Below are positions 51,875-60,900 of a DNA stretch of 64,000 bases, piece after piece (the first letter of the stretch is position 1; each line of letters starts with the position of its first letter). Source of the DNA: an uncultured Roseburia sp. Its GTDB lineage: Bacteria > Bacillota > Clostridia > Lachnospirales > Lachnospiraceae. The notes beneath the pieces were generated by a model that saw only the letters and a list, made by a program, of their open reading frames with translations, did no database searches and had not been told where the DNA came from. The stretch covers positions 1 through 64,000 of the forward strand of contig CANRSX010000023.1 in NCBI GenBank assembly GCA_947642555.1, given 5' to 3'. A program made the translations under genes and the position numbers.

Positions 51875-52933
51875 ATGGAAAAGTACACATCGATCCGTCC
51901 GGGCCAGGTATGGCTGGACACAGAGGGAAAGCGCATCCATGCTCACGGGGGCTCCATCTTTTATGAGAACGGAACCTACTACTGGTATGGAGAGAACAAG
52001 GAGAAGACGGACGGGAAGAACGGCATCTGGCACTGGGGCGTGAAGTGCTATGCGTCCACGGACCTCTACAACTGGGAGGACAAGGGGATTATCATCCCGC
52101 CGGAGCCGGACGATCCCGATTCCCCGCTGCACCCGTCGGCGTGCATGGACCGGCCGCATATCATCTACAACAGGGCGACGAAGAAATATGTCTGCTGGTT
52201 AAAGATTATGAATAAGGATCAGACCCAGTCCGAGACTGTGCTGACGGCGGATTCGATCTTAGGTCCGTACACGAAGGTGAGAGTGGGGCTTCGTCCCCTG
52301 GGCATGAGCGCCGGCGATTTTGATCTCGCGGTGGCGTCGGACGGCAAGGCATATTACTATTTTGAGCGCGTGCACTCCGAGACGATCTGCGCGGATCTGA
52401 CGGAGGACTACACGGATGTGACCGGATATTATTCCACACATTTCCCGCATCTGTGCCCGCCGGATGTGCGTGAGGCGACTGCGCATTTCCTGCGCAGGGG
52501 AAAGCATTACCTGATCACCTCCGGCACGACCGGGTATCTCCCGAACCCTTCTGAGGTCGCGGTCGGCGACAGCTGGCACGGCCCGTACCGGGTGCTGGGT
52601 GACCCGCATGTGGGGGATGAGAGCCGCACGTCGTTCCACTCCCAGATCTCCTCGGTCTTTAAGGTGCCGGGAAAGAAGGATCTGTATATCGCCTGCGCGG
52701 ACCGCTGGCTGCCGCAGGAGATGAAGCGCAAATATGAGGATTATGCGCCGATCTTCCGGAAGATTTTTGATCCGGACTTCGAGTGGAAGGGCGGCGATAT
52801 GTTTGCCGGCGAGGAGGATCATCCGGACGAGAACACATCTGTTGCGGATTACGTATGGCTGCCGCTCCGGTTTGACGGGGAGATGGTTTATATCGACTGG
52901 AAGGACGAGTGGCGGATCGAGGATTACGAGTAG
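51875..52933 (+). CDS. GH43-like five-bladed beta-propeller glycosidase
   Basis: A 352-residue protein with no signal peptide. The start PGQVWLDTEGKRIHAHGGSIFYENGTYYWYGENK has the Asp and HAHGG pattern of GH43-type propellers. DRPHIIYNRATKKYVCWL and GDFDLAVASDGKAYYYFER follow with further candidate catalytic acids (Asp in SAGDFDL, Glu in YYYFER). Members act on galactans, arabinans or related exo-substrates; specificity cannot be fixed here. AAAGGGGAAG precedes the ATG. A perfect terminator follows. Confidence 0.8.
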   Translation: MEKYTSIRPGQVWLDTEGKRIHAHGGSIFYENGTYYWYGENKEKTDGKNGIWHWGVKCYASTDLYNWEDKGIIIPPEPDDPDSPLHPSACMDRPHIIYNRATKKYVCWLKIMNKDQTQSETVLTADSILGPYTKVRVGLRPLGMSAGDFDLAVASDGKAYYYFERVHSETICADLTEDYTDVTGYYSTHFPHLCPPDVREATAHFLRRGKHYLITSGTTGYLPNPSEVAVGDSWHGPYRVLGDPHVGDESRTSFHSQISSVFKVPGKKDLYIACADRWLPQEMKRKYEDYAPIFRKIFDPDFEWKGGDMFAGEEDHPDENTSVADYVWLPLRFDGEMVYIDWKDEWRIEDYE

Positions 52934-52942
52934 ATAATAGTG

Positions 52943-52988
52943 CCCGCTGTTTATATGGTATGGTTCCGTATAAACAGCGGGTGTTTTT
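52943..52988 (+). terminator. Terminator after the GH43-like gene
   Basis: CCCGCTGTTTATA (52943-52955) pairs perfectly with TATAAACAGCGGG (52969-52981), followed by TGTTTTTGG. Confidence 0.9.
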
Positions 52989-53260
52989 GGGATGGATATG
53001 TGCGTAAACTGCTGATGTATTTGCCATGTGAATCACGCTCCTTTTTCTGTATGATAATCGAATTATATAGCAAATGTAAGCAAATACAGGCAAATTATGC
53101 CAGTAGCATACAGCAGAGGTGGCAGTTACAGACAGCTTGCATGGCATGTCAAAGGGGGCCAGTCGCGCACCGCATGAAATAAGTATGCTGCGGGCCGTCT
53201 TGCCGGAGACAAATCGTCAAGGACTTTTTAATCAAATTCACAAACTACCATATCGCCAGC
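52989..53260. other. Non-coding segment at the left end of a mobile-element scar
   Basis: No convincing gene is present. Short direct and inverted similarities occur (for example GCAAATGTAAGCAAATACAGGCAAATTATG with three CAAAT words). The base composition is more AT-rich than the flanking enzyme genes. It separates the GH43 terminator from the toxin-antitoxin promoter. Confidence 0.4.
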
Positions 53261-53288
53261 TTTACTTTTGGCTCTGAATGGGTATAAT
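53261..53288 (+). promoter_or_regulatory. Promoter of the toxin-antitoxin operon
   Basis: TTTACT (53261-53266), a 16-bp spacer and a perfect TATAAT (53283-53288). Confidence 0.6.
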
Positions 53289-53341
53289 AAAAGTGAACCT
53301 CGATTTTTCTTTAGATTTCAAGAATAGAAAGGGTGGCTTTT

Positions 53342-53620
53342 ATGAATTTAGCAAAAATCTCTGCGAATGGACAAATTACTGTGCCGGTAGAAATTCGTCG
53401 TCTGCTCGGCCTGAAATCCGGCGACAAGATTCTGTTTTACCAAAAGCAGGATGGAGAAGTGGTCTTAAGTAATGCCTCTGCACAGGCAATCCGTAAAGCG
53501 CAGGCTGCTTTTTCGGGCGCAGCCGAAGCTATGGGGATTTCCAGTGAAGAGGATGTGCAGGCTCTTGTGGATGAAGTACGTAAAGGCACTTCACAAAGTG
53601 CCTTGGGAAAGGAAAGGTAA
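53342..53620 (+). CDS. AbrB/MazE-type antitoxin
   Basis: ATG 53342 (AAAGGGTGG upstream) is preferred over GTG 53333; 92 residues. The N-terminal 45 residues form a SpoVT/AbrB swapped-hairpin DNA-binding domain (AKISANGQITVPVEIRRLLGLKSGDKILFY). The C-terminal half (SSEEDVQALVDEVRK) is a flexible toxin-binding tail. It is 2 bp from the PIN-domain gene, forming a type II toxin-antitoxin operon that probably represses itself. Confidence 0.88.
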   Translation: MNLAKISANGQITVPVEIRRLLGLKSGDKILFYQKQDGEVVLSNASAQAIRKAQAAFSGAAEAMGISSEEDVQALVDEVRKGTSQSALGKER

Positions 53621-53622
53621 AA

Positions 53623-54021
53623 ATGCGGATATTGGTCGATACAAACATTCTTTTTTCCGCATTGGTTTTTCCACGGTCAAGGCCGGCACAGGCTCTGCTC
53701 CATGTAGCCGATAACCATGAGATGGTCCTGTGTGACCGCAATATCATGGAACTACGGGATATTCTAGGGCGGAAAGCGCCTAAGTTCCTGCCGGATGCGG
53801 AAGTCCTGCTGGCGGAAATGTCTTATGAGCTGGTTCCGGCGGTAGACCATGCGGAAAAACTGATACGTGATGCAAAGGACCAGCCAATCCTGAATGCTGC
53901 CATTGTGTCTGATGTGGATATTATACTTACTGGCGACAAAGACTTTTTAAGCCTTGAAATGGAACATCCCAGATGTATGACTGTCGCACAGTTTTTAGAA
54001 AGTGAGGGTGTGGTGGAATGA
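53623..54021 (+). CDS. PIN-domain toxin (VapC-like)
   Basis: A 132-residue PIN-fold ribonuclease starting MRILVDTNILFSALVFP, with the first acidic residue in VDTN and the others in ELRDILG (Glu/Asp), AKDQPILNAAIVSDVDIILTGDKDFL (Asp), all of which co-ordinate Mg. It should cleave RNA when freed from the antitoxin encoded just upstream. GGAAAGGAAAGG precedes the ATG. Together with the antitoxin it sits in the mobile-element scar. Confidence 0.9.
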   Translation: MRILVDTNILFSALVFPRSRPAQALLHVADNHEMVLCDRNIMELRDILGRKAPKFLPDAEVLLAEMSYELVPAVDHAEKLIRDAKDQPILNAAIVSDVDIILTGDKDFLSLEMEHPRCMTVAQFLESEGVVE

Positions 54022-54036
54022 ACCTCACACTTTTTT
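54003..54036 (+). terminator. Terminator overlapping the toxin stop codon
   Basis: GTGAGG (54003-54008) pairs with CCTCAC, followed by ACTTTTTT. It begins inside the toxin coding sequence. Confidence 0.65.
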
Positions 54037-54043
54037 AGCAACA

Positions 54044-54081
54044 GAGAAACCGGCAGGCTGTTTTCAAATCGCCGGTTTCTC
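54044..54081. terminator. Second hairpin, likely terminator for the TnpW-like gene
   Basis: GAGAAACCGGC (54044-54054) pairs perfectly with GCCGGTTTCTC (54071-54081) around a 16-base loop. It lies just past the 3' end of the minus-strand TnpW-like gene. Confidence 0.7.
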
Positions 54082-54093
54082 ATTATGACGGAT

Positions 54094-54288
54094 TTATCCC
54101 ATCTGCTGTATCTCATTTTTCAGCATACGCTTAATCTTGTCGCTCATGGTCTCCGTGCTGGTCTCGCTGAAATGAATCCGCACGATATAGGTGGTGCGGC
54201 CTATCTTTTTCGCCAGTGCGGGCGGGTTCTCTGCCCTGGCTGCGGCTGTGGTGTCTGCTGCTTTCTGGATATTTTTCTCGCTGCTCAT
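54094..54288 (-). CDS. TnpW-like transposon-encoded protein
   Basis: ATG 54288 (GGAAAGGAG 9 bp upstream) gives 64 residues. The C-terminal half, KKIGRTTYIVRIHFSETSTETMSDKIKRML, is characteristic of TnpW-family proteins carried by conjugative transposons of Firmicutes; this is a recognition from memory. The ORF track extends 32 codons further upstream, and that extension (MIAKDHSATLFIADNG...) may be a fused remnant of a deleted neighbour. Function in transposition is not established. It marks a remnant of an excised or decayed element. Confidence 0.75.
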   Translation of the reverse strand: MSSEKNIQKAADTTAAARAENPPALAKKIGRTTYIVRIHFSETSTETMSDKIKRMLKNEIQQMG

Positions 54289-54396
54289 GGTATCATGCTC
54301 CTTTCCCGGACAGTCCCACGGTATGTATGGCGATTGCCCATTGTCTGCTATAAAAAGCGTTGCAGAGTGATCTTTGGCGATCATCCCGGAATCAAA

Positions 54397-54438
54397 TCAT
54401 AAAAACGATAGAACTTGTCATAAAAACAGATAGAAACA
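54397..54438 (+). promoter_or_regulatory. 21-bp-period direct repeat upstream of the large rhamnosidase gene
   Basis: TCATAAAAACGATAGAAC at 54397 and TCATAAAAACAGATAGAAAC at 54418 start exactly 21 bp apart, with 13 of the first 18 aligned bases or more identical. This is the spacing of AraC-family direct repeats. It is about 50 bp before the start codon, with a TATACT -10-like box at about 54453. Confidence 0.6.
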
Positions 54439-54490
54439 ACAAACTGTCTGCGGTATACTGATATCATGGATAAAGATACAGGAGGGAAAA

Positions 54491-57400
54491 ATGATGGGCA
54501 ATTTTCATATCGCAGAGGTACGGACGGAATATCAGGTACATCCGCTCGGCCTGGATGTGGCAAAACCGCACTTCTCGTGGAAGCTCGCTTCTTCGGAGCG
54601 CGGTTGTAAACAGAGCGCGTGGCAGGTGCTGGTAACGGCGGCGGATCAGAAGGAAGCGTGCTGGGATTCGGGCCGCGTGGAATCGGACTGCTCCACCGGC
54701 GTTTCCTATGAGGGGCCGGCGCTGTCGCCCTGCACGCGGTATGCGCTGACCGTTACGGTCTGGAATGAGAAGGGGGAGGCCGCGACGGCTGACAGCTGGT
54801 TTGAGACGGGACTGATGAATCCTTCCATCGACGCCTGGGACGGCGCGCAGTGGATCGGCGCGCCGGAGCGGTATGTCAGCGCGAAGGCGATGGGGGTCTT
54901 TGTGATCTCCGCGAAATTCAGGCTTACAGAGGGCAGCAGCCGCGCGGGAATCGTGTTCGGCGCGAACGATGCGCGTCTTATGGACGCGCGGAAAAATCAG
55001 TATGAGATCGCTGGAGAAAACTACATCCGTTACGTGATAAACGCAGAGCAGATCCCGGCCACGCTTGAGATTTACCGCGTCGGCTATCACCCGGAGGATA
55101 CGGCGGAGAAACCCTTTGCCACCGTGCCGGTGGTATCGTCAGCATACGGCAACCGGACCGGTTTTCTGCCGAAGGACGCGAAAGAGCAGGAGACACATCC
55201 GGTGATCACGGAGGAAAATCGCTGCGGGGAGCATGAGCTGACCGTCGAGGTGATCGGCGACTGCGCCTATGCGTATGTGGACGGGGTTCTCGTGGACGCG
55301 AAGGTGGAGCAGGCGTTTTTCGGCCCGGTGGTGAACGCGAGACAGTTAAATCCGCTGGGGCATAACGATACGACGACCTTCCCGCGTCTCTGTGAGATCG
55401 GATACTACGTCGGCGCGGGGGATACGGCGGAATTTGGCGATCTTGTCGTGAAAAATTACAGGGAACCGCGCAGCGAGGTGGCCCGTGTGAGCGGGGCGAC
55501 GCTCTCTGGCTTTGACGCGGCGGGAAATCCGGCCAGGATGCAGCAGGTAAAGGATCCCAGCGCCCATTCGATCCCCATGCTCCGCAGGGATTTTACAATT
55601 GACGGGGAAAAAGAAATCACAGGGGCGAGACTTTATATCACGGCCCGCGGAATCTACGACTGCCGGATCAACGGGAAGGAGATCACGGACACCTGGTTCA
55701 ATCCGGGCGCGTCCCAGTTTGACAAACACATCATGTACCAGACCTACGATGTGACGGAGCTGTTAAAGAACGGGGAAAACGGCATCGGGATCACGCTCGC
55801 TTCCGGCTGGTGGTGCGACGCGCAGACCTTTGTGCTGCGCAATTACAACTATTACGGGGATCAGGAATCCGTGCTTGCAAAGCTTATCGTGCGGTATGCG
55901 GACGGCAGCTGCGAGCGCATTGTGACCAACACGAAGGACTGGGATTACTACGGAGAGGGACCTTACACCTATGCCGGATTTTTCCAGGGTGAGCATCTGG
56001 ACGGGCGTCAGATCGCGGTTTACGAGGACTTTTCCAGGCCGGGATATCAGATCAGCGGCATGAAAAAGCCGGTGGAAATTCAGACTGTGGTGATTCCGGA
56101 GGCCGCGACGATGCCGCCGGGCTTCGGGCGCGCCTGGCCGAAGGTGGATCATACAAAGACGCAGATCGTGGGCGGCGTGAACGCGCCGGTGGTCGAGGTG
56201 TGCCGCCTTACGGCAAAATCTGTGACAGAGCCGCGGGAGGGCTTATATATCTATGATCTTAAGCAGGAGATCGCGGGCGTCCCGGTGATCCGTTTCCACG
56301 GAAAAGCGGGCACGGAGGTGACGATCCGCTACGGGGAGATCCTCTACCCAGAGCTCCCGGAGTACGGCAATCTCCACGGACTGATGCTGACCGAGAATTA
56401 CCGCGACGCGGAGAGCATCGACCACTATATCCTGCGGGGAGATCCGGACGGGGAGACCTGGTGCCCCAGATTTTCCTTCCACGGGTACCGCTACATCGAG
56501 ATTACCGGGATCGATACGCCGCCGGCCATAGAGGAGGTGGAGAGCATCCAGCTGTCCTCGGTGGCGGAGATTACCGGGGAGCTGGAGACGTCGCATCCGC
56601 TGGTAAACCGTTTTATCGAGAATGTAAAATGGTCGCAGCTGTGCAACTTTATCAGCATCCCGACCGACTGCCCGCAGCGGAACGAGCGCATGGGCTGGGC
56701 GGGCGACACGCATGTGTTCTGCCGCACGGCGACCTATCAGAGCGACACGCGGCTGTTTTACTACCGCTATCTGCAGGCGCTTGCCGATCTGCAGGAGGAG
56801 AGCGGCCAGATGCCGAATATCGCGCCGGCGGGCGGCGGATTCGGCGGTATCACCTACGAAAGCGCGATGATCCTGATGGTGTGGGAGCTCTATCAGCAGT
56901 ACGGGGATGTCGATGTGATCCGGGAATACTATCCCTGCATGAAAAAATGGATGGAGTACATTCACGGGCAGGGCATGCCGGGCACGGTGTTCGTCGGGCC
57001 GCTGGGAGACTGGCTGGCGCCGGAGGAGACGGACAACAACCTGATCTGGAATGCCTTTTACGGCCGTGACGCGGAGCTGATGAAAAAGCTGGCGACGGTG
57101 ATCGGCGAGGATGCGGACGCGGCGTATTATGCGGCGCAGGAGGAGGAGACCAGGCGTTACTGGAATGAGACGTTTGTCGATCCGGAGAGCGGAAAGACGC
57201 GGACGCTTCAGGGGGAGATCAACGATACCCAGTGCTCCTACGCGCTGCCGCTGGCATACCACATGTTTTCGGAGGAAAACAAGGCGCGGGCCTATGAGCA
57301 CCTGGCGCGGAAGACGGAGGAAGTGGGCTGTACGGTTTCCACCGGATTCTTCGGGACAGGCGTCTTAAATCCGATGCTCTCCGAGGGAGGCCGCACGGAT

Positions 57401-57850
57401 CTGGCATACCGCCTGATCACACAGACCGCGTACCCGTCCTGGCTCTATCCGGTGACCCAGGGAGCGACCACGATCTGGGAGCGCTGGAATTCCTACACGG
57501 TGGAGAACGGCTTCGGCGGAAATAATAACATGAATTCCTTCAACCACTATTCGCTTGGCTCCGTGCTCTCCTGGATCTACGAGACGGTGCTTGGAATCAG
57601 AAGAGAGGAAGAACACCCGGGCTATTCCCACTTTGCGTTACAGCCCGCAATGGAGTGCTTTGATTACGCGAAGGGCGGCTTTGAGACCGGCTACGGAAGG
57701 ATTGAGAGCCGCTGGGAGAAAACGGAGGGCGGATATCATTACGCGTGCCGGATCCCGGAGAATACCTCCGCGACGCTGATCCTGCCGGATGGAAAGGGCG
57801 GCGTGCGCAGGGAGGAGCTTGGCAGCGGCGAATATGAATTTGAGGGATAA
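54491..57850 (+). CDS. GH78 alpha-L-rhamnosidase, long form
   Basis: A 1,119-residue enzyme. N-terminal fibronectin-like strands (about residues 1-110, EYQVHPLGLDVAKPHFSWKL), a jelly-roll domain (about 110-330), a Bac_rhamnosid_N type domain (RDFTIDGEKEITGARLYITARGIYDCRINGKEI, about 365-400), then the (alpha/alpha)6 barrel. The barrel has the diagnostic ISIPTDCPQRNERMGWAGDT motif with catalytic acid residues, and GVTTVWERWNS-like GATTIWERWNSYT further on. A C-terminal beta domain closes it. No signal peptide, so it acts on imported rhamnosides in the cytoplasm. AGGAGGG precedes the ATG. Confidence 0.95.
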   Translation: MMGNFHIAEVRTEYQVHPLGLDVAKPHFSWKLASSERGCKQSAWQVLVTAADQKEACWDSGRVESDCSTGVSYEGPALSPCTRYALTVTVWNEKGEAATADSWFETGLMNPSIDAWDGAQWIGAPERYVSAKAMGVFVISAKFRLTEGSSRAGIVFGANDARLMDARKNQYEIAGENYIRYVINAEQIPATLEIYRVGYHPEDTAEKPFATVPVVSSAYGNRTGFLPKDAKEQETHPVITEENRCGEHELTVEVIGDCAYAYVDGVLVDAKVEQAFFGPVVNARQLNPLGHNDTTTFPRLCEIGYYVGAGDTAEFGDLVVKNYREPRSEVARVSGATLSGFDAAGNPARMQQVKDPSAHSIPMLRRDFTIDGEKEITGARLYITARGIYDCRINGKEITDTWFNPGASQFDKHIMYQTYDVTELLKNGENGIGITLASGWWCDAQTFVLRNYNYYGDQESVLAKLIVRYADGSCERIVTNTKDWDYYGEGPYTYAGFFQGEHLDGRQIAVYEDFSRPGYQISGMKKPVEIQTVVIPEAATMPPGFGRAWPKVDHTKTQIVGGVNAPVVEVCRLTAKSVTEPREGLYIYDLKQEIAGVPVIRFHGKAGTEVTIRYGEILYPELPEYGNLHGLMLTENYRDAESIDHYILRGDPDGETWCPRFSFHGYRYIEITGIDTPPAIEEVESIQLSSVAEITGELETSHPLVNRFIENVKWSQLCNFISIPTDCPQRNERMGWAGDTHVFCRTATYQSDTRLFYYRYLQALADLQEESGQMPNIAPAGGGFGGITYESAMILMVWELYQQYGDVDVIREYYPCMKKWMEYIHGQGMPGTVFVGPLGDWLAPEETDNNLIWNAFYGRDAELMKKLATVIGEDADAAYYAAQEEETRRYWNETFVDPESGKTRTLQGEINDTQCSYALPLAYHMFSEENKARAYEHLARKTEEVGCTVSTGFFGTGVLNPMLSEGGRTDLAYRLITQTAYPSWLYPVTQGATTIWERWNSYTVENGFGGNNNMNSFNHYSLGSVLSWIYETVLGIRREEEHPGYSHFALQPAMECFDYAKGGFETGYGRIESRWEKTEGGYHYACRIPENTSATLILPDGKGGVRREELGSGEYEFEG

Positions 57851-57903
57851 GTAGTCTGTTTCTGGCCAGGTGAAAAAGAAACCGGCTGTGAAAACATGGA
57901 TAA

Positions 57904-57960
57904 GGGGCTGTTGTAAACCGGCATGGATTGTGAAATTGCCGGCTGCAGCAGCCCCTTTTT
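57904..57960. terminator. Bidirectional terminator between rhamnosidase and activase genes
   Basis: GGGGCTG(T)TG pairs with CAGCAGCCCC, and a nested CCGGCA/TGCCGG arm lies inside. TTTTT follows on the plus strand. It separates converging transcripts. Confidence 0.8.
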
Positions 57961-57993
57961 ATTATTTCAATGTTAGATGTCAGATAGAGATCG

Positions 57994-60900
57994 CTATCCC
58001 TGCGCCAGATTCCGGTTCGCCGTGGAGAGCATCAGCTTGATGCGGTTTAGCTGGTTGACCTCGCTCGCGCCCGGATCGTAATCGATGGCAACGATATTGG
58101 CCTCCGGATGGCGGTGGCGCAGCTCCTTGATGACGCCCTTGCCGACCACATGGTTCGGCAGGCAGGCAAACGGCTGTGCGCAGACGATATTCGGCGTGCC
58201 GCTGTGGATCAGCTCTAACATCTCGCCGGTCAAGAACCATCCCTCGCCGGTCTGATTGCCCTCGGAGACGATGTCCCTCGCGTAGGAGGCGAGCGTGTCA
58301 ATGTGGGCGGGCGCGTCAAAGTGCCTGCTCTTTTCAAATTCGTCCCGCGCCGCGCCGCGCAGCCATTCAAAGAAATGGATGCCCAGGTGTCCGAGGCGTT
58401 TGGAGCGCCTGCTCATGCCGAGATTGTCTGCCTTAAAGTCATTGTTATAAAAGCAGTAGAGCAGGAAATCGGTCAGATCCGGCACCACGGCCTCCGCGCC
58501 CTCGGCCTCCAGAAGCTCCACGAGGTGATTGTTCGCGCCGGGGTGGAACTTGACTAAAATCTCCCCGACAATGCCGACCCGCGGCTTTTTCACGTCGAGC
58601 AGCTCCAGCCGGTCAAAATCGCGGATGATCTGGCGGCAGAGCTTTTTGTAACGGCGGTGGGAGAGGACGCCCTTTTGCGAGATAAAGGCGATAACCTCTT
58701 TTTTCCACTTCTCATGCAGCGCGTTCGCGGAACCGGGGACGGCCTCATACGGGCGCATCCGGTAGACGCAGCGCATGAAAATATCGCCGAACTCCAGCGC
58801 GTAAAGCCCGTGCTGTAAGAGCGCCGGGGTCAGCTTAAAGCCCGGGTTTGCCTCCAGCCCGCTCAGATTGATGGAAATTACCGGGACGTCCGGATATCCG
58901 GCGTTCTCGAGCGCACGGCGGATAAAGCCGATGTAGTTGCTGGCCCGGCAGCCGCCGCCGGTCTGCGAGATCAGGATCGCCGTCTTTGTCATGTCGTAAT
59001 CCCCGGAGAGCACGGCGGACATCAGCTGCCCCACCACGATCAGGGAGGGGTAGCAGGCGTCGTTGTTGACATATTTCAGCCCCACATCCACGGAACTGCG
59101 GCCGGAGACCTCAGGGATGACCAGATGGTATCCCGCGCTCTGGAAGGCGGGCTCTAACAGGTCAAAGTGGATCGGCGACATCTGCGGGCAGAGAATCGTG
59201 AAGGTATCCCGCATTTCCTCCGTAAATACCGTGCGGCTGTAGGCGGACGGCGCGATATCGCGCTTTTCCTGCCGCTTCTCCCTGACGCGGAGCGCGGAGA
59301 GCAGGGATCGGATGCGGATTCTGGCGGCCCCTAAGTTGTTTACCTCGTCAATCTTTAAACAGGTATAAATTTTTCCCGATTTCGTCAGAATATCGCTCAC
59401 CGCGTCGGTGGTGACCGCATCGAGACCACAGCCGAACGAATTCAGCTGGATCAGGTCAAGGTCGTCGCGCGTCTTTACAAAGTTTGCGGCCGCATACAGG
59501 CGGGAGTGATACATCCACTGATCCATCACGATGAGCGGGCGCTCCACCTCGTGCAGGTGGGAGACGGAGTCCTCGGTCAGCACGGCGATGCCGTAGGAAT
59601 TGATCAGCTCCGGGATCCCATGGTTGATCTCCGGGTCCACGTGGTAGGGGCGTCCGGCGAGCACGATCCCGCGCCGGTTGTGTTCCTTTAAATAGTCGAG
59701 CACCTCCATGCCTTTGTGCTGCATCTCCATGCGGACGACAGCCAGCTCCTTCCAGCCGGCGGAGACCGCCTCACGCACCGCGGACTCCGGAATGCCAAAT
59801 TCCGTCCCACAGAATGTTTTTATCAGCTGCGAGGAAATCGTGTCCTCGCTGGCAAAAGATAAAAATGGATTTAAGAAACGCATCTTTCCCGAAGTGATGT
59901 CGTCCACGTTGTTTTTGATGTTCTCCGCGTAGGAGGTGACGATCGGACAGTTGTAGTGATTATTCGAGTCCGGAAATTCATCCCGCTCGTACGGCACGCA
60001 GGGGTAAAAAATAAAATCTACATTCTGGTGAATCAGCCACGTCACGTGCCCGTGCGCGAGCTTTGCCGGATAGCACTCGGATTCGCTGGGGATCGAATCA
60101 ATTCCCAGCTCGTACAGCTTTCTCGTAGACTGCGGGGATAAGACGACTGAAAATCCAAGCTCCCGGAAAAATACCGCCCAGAACGGATAATTCTCGTACA
60201 TATTTAAGACGCGGGGAATCCCGACCGTACCGCGCGGCGCCTCCTTCGCCGGAATCGGCGGATAGTCGAACAGGCGCTTATTCTTATATTCATACAGGTT
60301 CGGGATATGCTCTTTGTTCTTTTCCTGGCCCAGGCCGCGCTCACAGCGGTTTCCGGTGATATACTGCCGGTTGCCCGAGAAACGGTTGATGGTGAGCAGG
60401 CAGTGGTTGGTACAGCCCTTGCAGCGCGTCAGCTTCGTGTCAAAGGTGAGTGCGTTGATCGCGCCGATGGAGAGCATCGTGGTCTGATAACCTGCCTCGT
60501 GGCGCTCCCTTGCGATCAGAGCCGCGCCGAACGCTCCCATAATCCCGGCGATGTCCGGCCGCACGCACTCTGTGCCGGAGATTTTCTCAAAGCTGCGGAG
60601 CACCGCGTCGTTGTAAAAGGTTCCGCCCTGCACGACGATGTGTTTTCCCAGCTGGCTTGCGTCGGAGAGCTTGATGACCTTATAAAGCGCGTTTTTGATC
60701 ACGGAATAGGCGAGCCCGGACGAGATATCCGCGACGGATGCGCCTTCCTTCTGCGCCTGCTTGACTTTGGAATTCATAAAGACTGTACACCGTGTGCCCA
60801 GGTCGATCGGATTGGGCGCGAAAAGAGCTTCCTTTGCAAAGTCCTCCACCGAGTAATTTAAGGATTTTGCAAAGGTCTCAATAAAGGAACCGCAGCCGGA

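Noticed and set aside
52940-53182. 80-residue plus-strand ORF
   Set aside because: It begins in the terminator of the GH43 gene, has no ribosome binding site, and shows no coding pattern.
56243-57301. 352-residue antisense ORF within the large rhamnosidase gene
   Set aside because: It lies wholly opposite a well-supported GH78 gene, and GC-rich codon bias opens its frame. It has no ribosome binding site and no recognisable domain.
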